From positions 120,290 through 184,289 of the forward strand of contig CAXXHP010000006.1 in the NCBI GenBank assembly GCA_963662675.2: a stretch of 64,000 bases of DNA, written 5' to 3'. The translations under genes were made by a program, and so were the position numbers. Each line of letters begins with the position of its first letter. Within the stretch, counting starts at the first letter, position 1. Below are positions 8,643 through 18,212 of this stretch, one piece after another. The stretch is from G963662675 sp963662675 (GTDB lineage: Bacteria > Bacteroidota > Bacteroidia > Bacteroidales > Prolixibacteraceae). The notes under the pieces are model-generated. The model was not told where the DNA came from and ran no database searches. It saw nothing but the letters and a program-made list of their open reading frames with translations.

Positions 8643-9512
8643 ATGAACATTGCTGACGAAATAAAAGAGTCCTTTAAAAAGGGATCAATTCTCACACGGC
8701 TAATCTATGTCAACATAGGTGTATTCTTATTTTTGCGGATTCTTAATGTGTTTTTCTTTTTGCTGAATGAGGAACTCTCTCTGATTAATTGGTTGGCTCT
8801 TCCTGCCGATTTCAATCAATTGCAATTTAAGCCGTGGACAGTAGTTACTTACATGTTTCTGCACTACAGCTTTATGCACATCCTATTCAACATCCTTTGG
8901 CTATATTGGATTGGTAAAATATTTCTTTTCTATTTTGATGAAAAAAAATTATTGAGCGTATACCTTTTAGGCGGTTTCTTTGGAGGATTATTCTTTCTGG
9001 TTGCATATAATTTATTCCCAGCATTTACGGGTGTGGTTAATTTCTCTCAGTTACTCGGAGCTTCTGCCTCTGTGTTGGCCATTATTGCAGCGGTAGCCAC
9101 TTATGCCCCAAATCATACGATTAACCTGATGTTTATTGGGCAAGTAAAGATGAAGCATTTAGCACTCGTGTCTGTATTACTTTACGTAATGGGTATTTCA
9201 TCATCAAATTCGGGAGGCAATCTAGCTCATTTGGGCGGAGCGTTCTTTGGGTTCATCTTTGCCCTCAACTACAAAAAAGGGAACGACCTCACCAAGGTCA
9301 TGAATAGCATCATCGATTTTATCGTCAAGTTGTTCAAACCGAAACAAAGGATCCAGGTAACTTACCGTGGGAGTAGAAATGACATAGAATACAACCGACA
9401 GAAAAATGTAAAGCAGGAAGAGATAAACCGGGTGCTCGATAAAATCAGTAAATCCGGTTACGATTCGCTTACCAAAGAAGAAAAAGAATTGCTATTTAAA
9501 ATGGGGAAATAA
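8643..9512 (+). CDS. Rhomboid family intramembrane protease (second of a pair)
   Basis: 289 aa. The six-helix rhomboid core (about 15-215) has HYSFMHILFNILWLYWIG, the nucleophile motif GASASV (Ser about 141) and the His motif NLAHLGGAFFG. The usual GxSG is GASA here, so the Gly after the nucleophile is Ala. A cytosolic tail of about 70 residues follows, with a charged helix (KISKSGYDSLTKEEKELLFKM, seen in pieces). It starts 3 nt after the preceding rhomboid and is surely co-transcribed with it. Tandem rhomboids are common in Bacteroidota; division of labour between them is inference. Confidence 0.9.
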   Translation: MNIADEIKESFKKGSILTRLIYVNIGVFLFLRILNVFFFLLNEELSLINWLALPADFNQLQFKPWTVVTYMFLHYSFMHILFNILWLYWIGKIFLFYFDEKKLLSVYLLGGFFGGLFFLVAYNLFPAFTGVVNFSQLLGASASVLAIIAAVATYAPNHTINLMFIGQVKMKHLALVSVLLYVMGISSSNSGGNLAHLGGAFFGFIFALNYKKGNDLTKVMNSIIDFIVKLFKPKQRIQVTYRGSRNDIEYNRQKNVKQEEINRVLDKISKSGYDSLTKEEKELLFKMGK

Positions 9513-10466
9513 TTATTGCTCCAATTGCTTTTCAATTTCTTCCAACTCTTGAATTAAATTGGTTGTATTTCTGCGAGCAGCATTTAGACTGGTATTCAAT
9601 TCGAACCCAATCAACAAAATTATCGACATAATATAGAAGAGTAACAGAACTACCAGCAACGTACCAATTGAACCGTATAATTTATTGTATTGCCCAAAAC
9701 GTGTGATGTAATAGTTAAATCCCATAAATGTTAAAATGCTTAGTATTGTAGCCAGCGTACCTCCTGCAGAGATAAAACGCCAACGTGTTTTCTTGGTAGG
9801 AGCAAAGAAGTATACAGAAGAATAAGCAAAAAAGAACAAGCCAATCATTATCACCCACTTACCTACTGTCAGCAAGTAATAATTAAAGTTGCTACTCAAA
9901 TCCAAATTATTAATCACATACTGCCCGAATGTGAACAACCCAATTGCCACAGTAAGCAAAACAGAAAGGATAAACAACAACAAAACTGCAACCAGGCGTT
10001 GCCCATACCAATTTCGATTTTCATAACTATGCAATGATGCATCGAAGGCACTCATCATCGATGCTAGTCCATTGGTCGAAAAAACCAGAGCCATTAAAAA
10101 CCCAAACGACAACAAATCACCACGCTGATGGGTAAGAATGTCCTTAATGGTTTCATCAACTACGACAAATGTATTTTGAGGAAGAAAATTCTGAATGAGA
10201 AGAAATAATTCATTTTGGAAATTGTCTATCGGAATATAGGGAATAAGCGTAAACAAGAAAATAATACCCGGGAAAAACGCCAAGAAGAAACTAAAAGCAA
10301 TGGCAGAGGCTCTCGTTGTTATTGCTCCATCAACGATACTCCTATAAAAGAAAACGAGTACATCATATAATGGAATATCGTCAAATCCGGGGAAACTTAC
10401 TTTTCGTGCCCGGATCATCAACTTCAGTATAAATCGTTTTACCCGGCTATAACGGTTTTTGGCCAT
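9513..10466 (-). CDS. YihY/BrkB-family inner-membrane protein
   Basis: 317 aa with six predicted membrane helices. It carries the family hallmark near the N-terminus, ITTRASAIAFSFFLAFFPG, and later FNYYITRFGQYNKLYGSIG before the last helices. Once called ribonuclease BN, the family has no proven nuclease activity and its function is unsettled. The C-terminus is a short charged helix. Its stop codon abuts that of the rhomboid on the other strand (9512/9513). It starts 6 nt after the DUF4783 gene, so those two form an operon. Confidence 0.88.
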   Translation of the reverse strand: MAKNRYSRVKRFILKLMIRARKVSFPGFDDIPLYDVLVFFYRSIVDGAITTRASAIAFSFFLAFFPGIIFLFTLIPYIPIDNFQNELFLLIQNFLPQNTFVVVDETIKDILTHQRGDLLSFGFLMALVFSTNGLASMMSAFDASLHSYENRNWYGQRLVAVLLLFILSVLLTVAIGLFTFGQYVINNLDLSSNFNYYLLTVGKWVIMIGLFFFAYSSVYFFAPTKKTRWRFISAGGTLATILSILTFMGFNYYITRFGQYNKLYGSIGTLLVVLLLFYIMSIILLIGFELNTSLNAARRNTTNLIQELEEIEKQLEQ

Positions 10467-10472
10467 CCGTCT

Positions 10473-10865
10473 TTATTGTTTTTCGATCCGCAATTGGTGA
10501 ATGTAAGATTTGCCTCCTTCTGTTTTTAACAAAAATGAAACTCTAAAAGTTTCCTTATCTGTAACAAGATTACCAATGGCATATTTGGAATCTTCCTTCC
10601 CCGCTTCATGTATAATGCTAAATCCCTGTGCTTTATATTGGGCAAAGAAGTTGGCAACAATCTGTTGTGCCTGCGCTTTGCTGTACACATCATCCTGATC
10701 AAGCACCGCCAATTCAATATTCTGATTAAAGTATTTCGCCAAATTAGTTGTGTTTCCAGTCTTCAGGCTCAGTAATACCGGATCAGGTATTTGTGCAAAA
10801 AGCTGAATCCCGAATAAAACAATCACAACTGTAAAAATTATTCTCTTATTTAATATCCGTCTCAT
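10473..10865 (-). CDS. DUF4783 secreted/periplasmic protein
   Basis: 130 aa. An N-terminal signal peptide (MRRILNKRIIFTVVIVLFG, with cleavage likely after LFA) is followed by a domain of about 105 residues with the family pattern IPDPVLLSLKTGNTTNLAKYF and QAQQIVANFFAQY. The fold resembles NTF2-like proteins, as inferred from the helix-helix-sheet pattern. DUF4783 is found almost only in Bacteroidota; its function is unknown. It is the first gene of a two-gene unit with the YihY-family protein. Confidence 0.85.
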   Translation of the reverse strand: MRRILNKRIIFTVVIVLFGIQLFAQIPDPVLLSLKTGNTTNLAKYFNQNIELAVLDQDDVYSKAQAQQIVANFFAQYKAQGFSIIHEAGKEDSKYAIGNLVTDKETFRVSFLLKTEGGKSYIHQLRIEKQ

Positions 10866-10981
10866 TTTTACTATTTTAGAAACCCACTTGTATGCATCAT
10901 AAATTATACCAAATATCGAAGAATACTGGTGGAGGTTACATAACTTTGTAAAGTTAACAAAATTCGTTTGACAAATCCCCT

Positions 10982-11455
10982 ATGAAGATAAGGCTAATTG
11001 TTATTGGAAAAACAGACAAGGCATATTTAAAAGATGGTATCGACATCTTTCACAAACGGATACCTCACTATCTCCCTTTTGAGTATCAAGTTATACCTGA
11101 CATTAAAAATACACGGAAATTAACAGAGGATCAGCAAAAAGAAAAAGAAGGAGAATTACTACTCACACAACTTAGCCCAAGTGATGAATTGATATTACTC
11201 GATGAGCATGGAAAAGAATTCAGCTCACCCGATTTTGCACGATTTTTGGAGAAGAGGATGCTCAGTGGAACCAAGTGTTTGGTTTTCGCAATCGGTGGTC
11301 CGTATGGATTTTCAAAATTTGTGTATGAGAAGGCCGTATCAAAAATCAGTTTGTCAAAAATGACTTTCTCTCATCAAATGGTTCGATTGATATTTAGCGA
11401 GCAACTATACCGTGCATTAACCATTTTAAAAGGAGAACCATACCACCACGAATAA
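10982..11455 (+). CDS. rlmH: 23S rRNA (pseudouridine1915-N3)-methyltransferase
   Basis: 157 aa, the standard length. RlmH is a SPOUT methyltransferase that methylates pseudouridine 1915 in helix 69 of 23S rRNA on the assembled 70S ribosome. Seen: the MKIRLIVIGKTDKAYL start, LILLDEHGKEFSS, FAIGGPYGFSK (SAM-binding knot) and the C-terminal HQMVRLIFSEQLYRALTIL with the final GEPYHHE. A TAACTTTG -7-like box lies at 10941-10948. The sensor kinase follows 21 nt downstream and is probably co-transcribed. Confidence 0.96.
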   Translation: MKIRLIVIGKTDKAYLKDGIDIFHKRIPHYLPFEYQVIPDIKNTRKLTEDQQKEKEGELLLTQLSPSDELILLDEHGKEFSSPDFARFLEKRMLSGTKCLVFAIGGPYGFSKFVYEKAVSKISLSKMTFSHQMVRLIFSEQLYRALTILKGEPYHHE

Positions 11456-11476
11456 ACAAGAAACAGACTGCTGACC

Positions 11477-14400
11477 ATGCAATATCTAAAAAAAAATATT
11501 CTGCTGTTATTGTCCCTTGTACTTATTACCAGTGGATTTATTACAGAAAACATCCTCCTAAGTGGCGAACAGAAAGAACTAGCTGTCCAGAAATTTGAAG
11601 CTAAGCTACAACTACAGCAAGCACTTCTTGACCAAAGTTTAGATATTCTTGTAGACAGCATAAAAAACAATAATTTCAATATCCAATTTCAAACTAGCCT
11701 TAACGAACTCCTACCGCATTACGAAAAAGAAGGAATAGGCTTTTTAATAACGGAAAAACAAAAACTGGTCTATTGGTCTAGTAATCAATTTGCATTTCCC
11801 GAGGCTTATCTTTCACCGTCATCAAGCGAGCAATTGCTTTTCCTCCCAAATGGAATCTACCTCAACACGACGAGAAAAACAGGGAATTATTCCATTAACG
11901 GGCTGATCCATATTAAAAATAGCTACTCGATTGAAAACGAGTTTATTGAAAACACTTTTTCGGATGTATTTGAAATCTCTGACGATTATTCCATTCAGAA
12001 AGAAAAAACAGAATATTCACTTCCGGTTTATGATGCAAAAGGGAACTATCTGCTGTCTGTTGTTTCCAATGGAACGATATACTGCCAGACCTCCAGCCTC
12101 TATCTTCCATCCGTATTTTTTGCCTTGGGGTTTCTATTTTTTTTACTTTTTATAAGAAAGCTTTTCAGGAAGTACAACTATATAAACTTCATCATCAGGG
12201 CAACTATCCTATCTATTTCACTGATTGGCTTGTATTGGGCCCATATCGTTTTTAAACTTCCTGCTTTTTGTAACGCTTTTGACTTGTTCAGCCCTTCCTT
12301 ATATGCCTATTCTGCTTGGCTTCCTTCGTTGGGTGATTTACTATTATTGTCCTCACTCATTTTCTTCTTAAGCCTTAATATTGCCAAAGACCTGATATTC
12401 TCCAAGAAGAAAAAATACTACGAGCTCATCATTGCATACAGTTTTGTTGCCCTTTTGTATCTAGCCATTAACTTCCTTACACAGAATCTGATCCGAAACA
12501 GTAGTTTTTCTTTCCAACTCAACCGAATTGATGACATCAATCAATATAGCTTTGTTGGCTATCTGATTATTGCTCTGCTTTTCTTCTCCGCTTTCATCGT
12601 AAACATGAGAGTTGTAGAATCCAGTGACACCCACATACCAAAGAAAAAATTTCTATTTATACATGCTATTCTAATTCTACTGTGCATCGTTCTTTCAATC
12701 ATTTATAAAAATACATTCTTATATACCATACTCCTTTTCCTAACCACCAACTTCCTGGTAATCATCCTACAAAAAACTCAGCTAAAGCGATTTTCTCCCA
12801 GCTATCTCATTTTATTTGTGTCCATCTTCACATTTTTCTCGCTTATTATTATTCAAAATAATAATAACGCCAGGCAGCAAAACTTACAGGAACTGATGGC
12901 CTATACGCTGAACTCGGAACAAGATCCTGCGGCAGTAGACTACCTCTCCAAGATACAACAGCAAATAGATGTGGACTCAAGAATTCCCGAATTGCTTTTT
13001 TCATCGTATTCAGAATTAGATCAATATATTAAATCCCAATATTTTAGTGGCTATTTTCAAAAATATGACCTTCAAATCACAATTTGTGAAAGCACCGACA
13101 GCTTATTAATTCAGCCAGACAACCAGCTAGTACTATGCTATCCGTTTTTTGAAGAAATGATTGAAAATTCCGGAACTCAGATTCCCGGGACCAATTTTTA
13201 TCATATGGATAACATGAACGGACGTATTTCCTACTTTGGGAAATTGTTCTATCCACTAGCGTCCAACTCATCGGGAATTTCAATCTTTCTTGAGTTACAA
13301 TCAAAACTTCAATCGGAAGGAGAAGGCTTCCCTGAGCTTTTAATTGATAAGTCGTTAAAAAAACCGGACAGCTACCAGAATTTCTCATATGCAAAATACT
13401 ATGACAATACGCTGGTTCACTTGAGTGGAGATTACCAATACAATTACTACATCAGCTCATACGGAGTAGATGAGAACTCTCCTGAGTTTGTAATAAAAGA
13501 ATGGGATGATTGTGACCACTTAATTTATAATGCCGGAAATAATAGCTACATCGTGGTCAGTGGAGAATCGTTTACCATCCTGGATTATTTGATTTCATTC
13601 CCCTACCTGTTCGTTTTCTTTTTAATATTCGGTTTTGCAGTTGTTTTTACAACCAGTGCCGACTACCGAAATCATGCTTTTGTCATCGACTTAAGGTTCA
13701 AAATTCAGGCATCCATAATTATGGTTGTTCTGTTATCCCTTCTTGTTGTAGCAGCTAGCACAATCTATTATAATATACTCGAGTACAACAATAAGCATGA
13801 AGAAAACCTGAATGAAAAAATGCAATCCATCTCAGAAGAAGTCAATCTTAGATTGAACAATATGGATGACATCTCTAAAGAAACTCAAGACTGGCTTTGG
13901 ATTGAGCTGAGTGATCTGTCTAATATTTTTAGGGCCGATATAAACATATACAGTATTGATGGAGAAATGATTGCTTCATCCCGCCCTGAGATCACCGCCT
14001 TGGAAATGGTTTCAACAAGAATGAATGCACAGGCTTTTTACGAGCTTTCCCAGAATTTGCAAATTAGTTTTGTTCAGCCTGAAGAAATTGGCAATCTCTC
14101 ATACTTGTCGATCTATGAGCCAATTATTAATTACAAAGGTGAGTATTTAGGGTTTATAAACCTCCCCTATTTTTCGCATGAAAACGATCTTAAACAAGAG
14201 GTATCTACTTTTATCGTCGCATTCATCAACTTATATGTTTTTCTGTTTTTTGCCAGTGTAATAATTGCAGTACTCCTTTCAAACCAAATTACAAGACCGC
14301 TTACCTTGATACGTGAAAAGCTAAAAGGCATTAAACTAAATGAGAAGAATGAGCAAATAAATTACCAACATGACGATGAGATTGGCGAGCTGGTAAAAGA

Positions 14401-15169
14401 ATATAACCGAAAAGTGGAAGAACTGGCCGACAGTGCAAATATTCTCGCACGCACCGAGCGCGAAATGGCTTGGCGCGAAATGGCCAAACAAATTGCACAT
14501 GAAATTAAAAATCCACTTACTCCTATGAAGCTAAGCATTCAGTATCTGCAAAAGAAAAAAGCTGAAAATAGCGAACATTACGATGAGTATTTTAACAGGG
14601 TGACCCGAACGCTGATCGAACAAATCAATACGCTTTCTGATATTGCTACCGAGTTTTCCAATTTTGCCAAAATTCCAAATGCTAAAAATGAGGTGTTTAA
14701 TTTGGAAGAAAGACTACTGAATGTGGCTGAGCTTTTCAAACCTAATAAAAAAATGGATTTTCATCTGGATTTAGAAGGGAATAAAGACGTTTTGATCTTT
14801 GCTGATCCAGAGCAACTATCACGGGCATTGATCAACCTCGTTAAAAATGCCATGCAATCGGTACCCCCCAGTCGGCGAACAGAGATAAATATTCGTTTAG
14901 AACGAACTGACACCCACGCAACAATAGCAATACAAGACAATGGAGCAGGAATACCAGAGCAAATCAGGCAGCAATTGTTTCAGCCTAATTTCACGACTAA
15001 ATCCAGTGGCATGGGACTTGGGTTGGCCATCGTAAAAAACATTGTTGAAACCTGCAAGGGGCAAATTTGGTTTGAAACAAAGATTGACAAAGGAACTACT
15101 TTCTTTATTGAAATTCCTCTTTACTATGAAAAAAGCAGTTCTGCCCCACTTGGGACTATTGAGAAATAA
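11477..15169 (+). CDS. Large multi-pass NtrY-like sensor histidine kinase
   Basis: 1230 aa. N-terminal TM (about 5-25), an extracytoplasmic segment (about 26-205), a cluster of about seven further TM helices (about 208-480), a second extracytoplasmic region (about 485-710), two TM helices flanking residue 740, a third extracytoplasmic sensor region (about 770-905), a last TM, then HAMP (about 925-980) and the kinase core. The H box is HEIKNPLTPMKLS with His1008, the NtrY-type variant. The N box is NLVKNAMQS, with G boxes DNGAGIPEQ and GMGLGLAIVKNIVE. It should phosphorylate an NtrC-type regulator, but none is adjacent. It lies 21 nt after rlmH. The signal sensed cannot be read from sequence. 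Confidence 0.92.
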   Translation: MQYLKKNILLLLSLVLITSGFITENILLSGEQKELAVQKFEAKLQLQQALLDQSLDILVDSIKNNNFNIQFQTSLNELLPHYEKEGIGFLITEKQKLVYWSSNQFAFPEAYLSPSSSEQLLFLPNGIYLNTTRKTGNYSINGLIHIKNSYSIENEFIENTFSDVFEISDDYSIQKEKTEYSLPVYDAKGNYLLSVVSNGTIYCQTSSLYLPSVFFALGFLFFLLFIRKLFRKYNYINFIIRATILSISLIGLYWAHIVFKLPAFCNAFDLFSPSLYAYSAWLPSLGDLLLLSSLIFFLSLNIAKDLIFSKKKKYYELIIAYSFVALLYLAINFLTQNLIRNSSFSFQLNRIDDINQYSFVGYLIIALLFFSAFIVNMRVVESSDTHIPKKKFLFIHAILILLCIVLSIIYKNTFLYTILLFLTTNFLVIILQKTQLKRFSPSYLILFVSIFTFFSLIIIQNNNNARQQNLQELMAYTLNSEQDPAAVDYLSKIQQQIDVDSRIPELLFSSYSELDQYIKSQYFSGYFQKYDLQITICESTDSLLIQPDNQLVLCYPFFEEMIENSGTQIPGTNFYHMDNMNGRISYFGKLFYPLASNSSGISIFLELQSKLQSEGEGFPELLIDKSLKKPDSYQNFSYAKYYDNTLVHLSGDYQYNYYISSYGVDENSPEFVIKEWDDCDHLIYNAGNNSYIVVSGESFTILDYLISFPYLFVFFLIFGFAVVFTTSADYRNHAFVIDLRFKIQASIIMVVLLSLLVVAASTIYYNILEYNNKHEENLNEKMQSISEEVNLRLNNMDDISKETQDWLWIELSDLSNIFRADINIYSIDGEMIASSRPEITALEMVSTRMNAQAFYELSQNLQISFVQPEEIGNLSYLSIYEPIINYKGEYLGFINLPYFSHENDLKQEVSTFIVAFINLYVFLFFASVIIAVLLSNQITRPLTLIREKLKGIKLNEKNEQINYQHDDEIGELVKEYNRKVEELADSANILARTEREMAWREMAKQIAHEIKNPLTPMKLSIQYLQKKKAENSEHYDEYFNRVTRTLIEQINTLSDIATEFSNFAKIPNAKNEVFNLEERLLNVAELFKPNKKMDFHLDLEGNKDVLIFADPEQLSRALINLVKNAMQSVPPSRRTEINIRLERTDTHATIAIQDNGAGIPEQIRQQLFQPNFTTKSSGMGLGLAIVKNIVETCKGQIWFETKIDKGTTFFIEIPLYYEKSSSAPLGTIEK

Positions 15170-15243
15170 ACGTCAAAACAACTGTTCAAATTAATCGTAT
15201 CATTAAGTCTAATTAATATTTTTGTATCAAAAACTATTTTAAC

Positions 15244-16068
15244 ATGAAGTTGTTTCCCATACATGCCGGCCATTTCACCTGCGATGGTGGCGCATTGTTT
15301 AGCGTAATTCCAAAATCACTCTGGTCGAAAGTTTATCCGGCCGATGAGAACAATATCTCTCAACTTACTCTTCGTTGTCTGCTAGTCGACCAAGGTGAAC
15401 GAAAAATTTTGATAGAAGCTGGTGTTGGGAATCATTATTCTGCAAAAGTAAAACGTAACAACGGGCATCAGGAAACGGATGCGTTACCAAACTCTTTGAA
15501 AGAATTGGGCTATACACCGGAAGATATCACAGACGTGCTTTTTACACATCTGCACTGGGATCATAGCAATGGAGCCGTACTCCATAAAAATGGCAGTTTA
15601 AAATTACAGTTTCCCCATGCTACACATTGGTGCAGCAAAGCGCAGTGGGAACACTCCAAAACATCAAACATCCGCGAACGTGTCGCTTATCATCCGGAAA
15701 TACTTCATTTTTTAAAAGAAGAAGGAGACCTACAATTGGTAGAAGAAGACCGTGAGCTTTTCCCCGGAATCAACGTACGTATGTACCATGGTCACACGCC
15801 TGGCCAAATGATCCCTTTTATAAAAGATGGAAAAAAAACAATTGTTTATATGTCCGATTTCATACCAACCACAGCGCACATACCCATTGTATGGCTGGCT
15901 TCATATGATTTGTTCCCTGTTACATCACTAACAGAAAAAGAACTATTTCTGAAGGAAGCCGCCGCCAAAAACTACATCCTATTTTTCGAGCATGATTTTT
16001 ATACGGAATGTGCCACAGTAAAATGGACCGATAAAGGTCCGGTTTTAAAAGAAGGATTTAAACTTTAA
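15244..16068 (+). CDS. Metallo-beta-lactamase-fold hydrolase
   Basis: 274 aa. The zinc signature THLHWDH (His102, His104, Asp106, His107) is clear. Later metal ligands are in YHGHTPGQM, the Asp of YMSDF, and the His of FFEHDFYT. There is no signal peptide, so it is cytoplasmic. The layout resembles the lactonase/alkylsulfatase-like MBL branch (N-acyl homoserine lactonase-like), but I cannot assign a substrate. It follows the kinase by about 75 nt with a -7-like TATTTTTG at 15217-15224, so it probably has its own promoter. Confidence 0.88.
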   Translation: MKLFPIHAGHFTCDGGALFSVIPKSLWSKVYPADENNISQLTLRCLLVDQGERKILIEAGVGNHYSAKVKRNNGHQETDALPNSLKELGYTPEDITDVLFTHLHWDHSNGAVLHKNGSLKLQFPHATHWCSKAQWEHSKTSNIRERVAYHPEILHFLKEEGDLQLVEEDRELFPGINVRMYHGHTPGQMIPFIKDGKKTIVYMSDFIPTTAHIPIVWLASYDLFPVTSLTEKELFLKEAAAKNYILFFEHDFYTECATVKWTDKGPVLKEGFKL

Positions 16069-16089
16069 ATACCAAAAACTATTTCTAAA

Positions 16090-16116
16090 GTCATACTGAA
16101 CTTGTTTCCGTATGTT
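16090..16116. repeat. Dispersed palindromic repeat copy (A1)
   Basis: Sequence of the form TCATACTGAACTTGTTTCCGTATG, an imperfect palindrome between the hydrolase and mpl. A related copy is at 37015-37043. It lies in a spacer and can form a weak hairpin in RNA. Confidence 0.5.
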
Positions 16117-16209
16117 CCGCTTTCAAATAAAGATATCTTCCTTCTGCTTTACATTTCCATATTTTTTATACTTTCACAAGAGTTTGAAAAACCTGTGAAA
16201 TAAACACCC

Positions 16210-17565
16210 ATGCACATCCATTTTATAGCCATTGGCGGAAGCGCCATGCACAATCTGGCCATTGCCCTCCACAAAAAAGGCTACCATATTACCGGTAGCG
16301 ATGATGAAATCTTTGAGCCTTCAAAGAGTAGGTTAAACAAGTATAACTTACTCCCTCAAAAAACAGGTTGGCAACCCGACTTAATGAACACTGAAATTGA
16401 TGCTATTATTTTAGGCATGCATGCTCACCCCGACAACCCGGAACTTAAAAGAGCACAGGAACTCAAACTAAAAATCTATTCGTACCCTGAATACCTTTAC
16501 GAACAAACAAAAGACAAAACCCGCGTGGTAATTGGCGGTTCACATGGGAAAACAACCATCACATCCATGGTAATGCATGTGTTGAAAACCAATAATATTG
16601 ATTTTGACTACATGGTTGGTGCCAGCCTGGAAGGTTTTGAAACGATGGTTTCACTGAAAAACGAGACTAAAATAGCTGTGTTTGAAGGTGACGAATATCT
16701 GTCATCGCCAATTGACCGCCGACCAAAATTTCATCTTTACAATCCGCATATCGCTTTATTAAGTGGCATCGCCTGGGATCATATTAACGTGTTCCCCACA
16801 TTTGATTTTTATTTGGATCAATTTCAGATTTTTGCCGACAAAATTGAGAAAGACGGGACACTCATCTATTACAAAAAAGACACAAACCTGCAGAACATCG
16901 CCAAGAAAGTCAGAAATGATATTTCCGTTTTAGAATATACTGGACACGAATCGGTGGTAGAAAATGGAATTACATATTTGAAACACGGAAACAAAAAAAT
17001 AAGAATGCAGGTTTTTGGCGCTCACAACCTCCAAAACATGGCAGGAGCCAAACTGGTTTGTCAGAAGTTGAGCATTACAGAAGACCAATTCTACCAAGCC
17101 ATGACTACTTTCAAAGGGGCTGCTCGGCGTCTCGAAGTGTTGGCCGAAAACGAAAACTGCACCGTTTTTTACGACTTTGCACACTCACCCTCCAAATTGC
17201 AAGCAACTACTACTGCAGTGAAAAAGCAATTTACCAACCGCAAGCTCGTTGCCATTATGGAATTGCATACTTACAGTTCTCTTAAGAAGGATTTTTTACC
17301 GCAATACCGTAAATGCATGGATGATGCAGACGAAGCCATCGTATTTTTCAACCCAAAAACCATTGAACACAAACGACTTGACCCAATTACAGATGAAGAA
17401 GTCGCTGCTGCATTTGATAAAAAAGGGCTTCAGGTATTTACCGATCCTGATCTATTATTCGACCTATTGCGAAAGAAGAACTGGCACAACAAAAACCTCC
17501 TGATCATGACCTCAGGCAATTTTTCCGGACAGGATCTAAAAGGTTTTGCGAAAAAGATAGTGTGA
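16210..17565 (+). CDS. mpl: UDP-N-acetylmuramate--L-alanyl-gamma-D-glutamyl-meso-diaminopimelate ligase (Mpl)
   Basis: 451 aa Mur ligase family member. It ligates recycled murein tripeptide to UDP-MurNAc in the cytoplasm. The start MHIHFIAIGGSAMHNLAIAL is the Mpl/MurC Rossmann domain. The ATP loop GGSHGKTT spans 109-116, and the central-domain motif EGDEYLSSP follows. Length and N-terminus match Mpl better than MurC (GIGG with M, not MurC's typical GIGGIGMSG). No other peptidoglycan gene is adjacent, as expected for a recycling enzyme. Confidence 0.9.
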   Translation: MHIHFIAIGGSAMHNLAIALHKKGYHITGSDDEIFEPSKSRLNKYNLLPQKTGWQPDLMNTEIDAIILGMHAHPDNPELKRAQELKLKIYSYPEYLYEQTKDKTRVVIGGSHGKTTITSMVMHVLKTNNIDFDYMVGASLEGFETMVSLKNETKIAVFEGDEYLSSPIDRRPKFHLYNPHIALLSGIAWDHINVFPTFDFYLDQFQIFADKIEKDGTLIYYKKDTNLQNIAKKVRNDISVLEYTGHESVVENGITYLKHGNKKIRMQVFGAHNLQNMAGAKLVCQKLSITEDQFYQAMTTFKGAARRLEVLAENENCTVFYDFAHSPSKLQATTTAVKKQFTNRKLVAIMELHTYSSLKKDFLPQYRKCMDDADEAIVFFNPKTIEHKRLDPITDEEVAAAFDKKGLQVFTDPDLLFDLLRKKNWHNKNLLIMTSGNFSGQDLKGFAKKIV

Positions 17566-17684
17566 AAAAACTGTAGATAATAATTAGACAAAAATAAGTA
17601 ACACTAAAATAAATGATTCGTAATAAATTGCTGGTCAAGAATGGGTCGAGTAATAGATAAACTGCCGACAACAGGCACTAAAAC

Positions 17685-18212
17685 ATGGAAAAAACAGGCA
17701 TATACGAACGTTACCCGATTAGAATTATCATTCTATCAAATCTAGTTTCCTTCGCAATTTATGGACTTGGCATTCTAATTATTTCCCAGTTAGGACTGGC
17801 ATTTTCGTTTCTCTACTTGCTTTTTATTCTCCTCTTTGAATACCGACTACTAAGATACCATTGTAGCAAATGTTATTATTGGGGAAAGGTGTGTGGGTTT
17901 GGAAAAGGCAAGCTAAGTGGGTGGATCTTTAAGAAAGAAAATTCTTCGAAATTTTGTAATCGCAACATGACATGGAAAGACCTGATCCCTGATATATTAA
18001 TTTCCTTAATCCCCTTCATTTCTGGCGTCATTCTCCTAACTACAAAATTCAATTTCATGTTACTTACAGCAATGTTGTTATTGGTATTTTTCACGACATT
18101 TGGCAATAGCTTTATTCGGGGAAACTTAGTCTGCAAGCATTGCAAGCAAAAAGAATTAGGTTGTCCAGCAGATGTACTTTTCAATAAAAAAAATATTAAC
18201 GCTTGCAATTAA
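17685..18212 (+). CDS. Cys-rich multi-pass membrane protein, unrecognised
   Basis: 175 aa with four predicted membrane helices in two pairs (about 13-35 and 38-55; about 100-120 and 123-145). After the first pair comes a Cys cluster YHCSKCYYWGKVCGFGKG, and after the second pair CKHCKQKELGCPAD. Both are CxxC-type and could bind a metal or form redox disulfides on one side of the membrane. The pseudo-symmetric hairpin + Cys-cluster arrangement suggests an internal duplication. I do not recognise the family. It stands alone downstream of mpl, with a gene relic immediately downstream. Confidence 0.7.
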   Translation: MEKTGIYERYPIRIIILSNLVSFAIYGLGILIISQLGLAFSFLYLLFILLFEYRLLRYHCSKCYYWGKVCGFGKGKLSGWIFKKENSSKFCNRNMTWKDLIPDILISLIPFISGVILLTTKFNFMLLTAMLLLVFFTTFGNSFIRGNLVCKHCKQKELGCPADVLFNKKNINACN

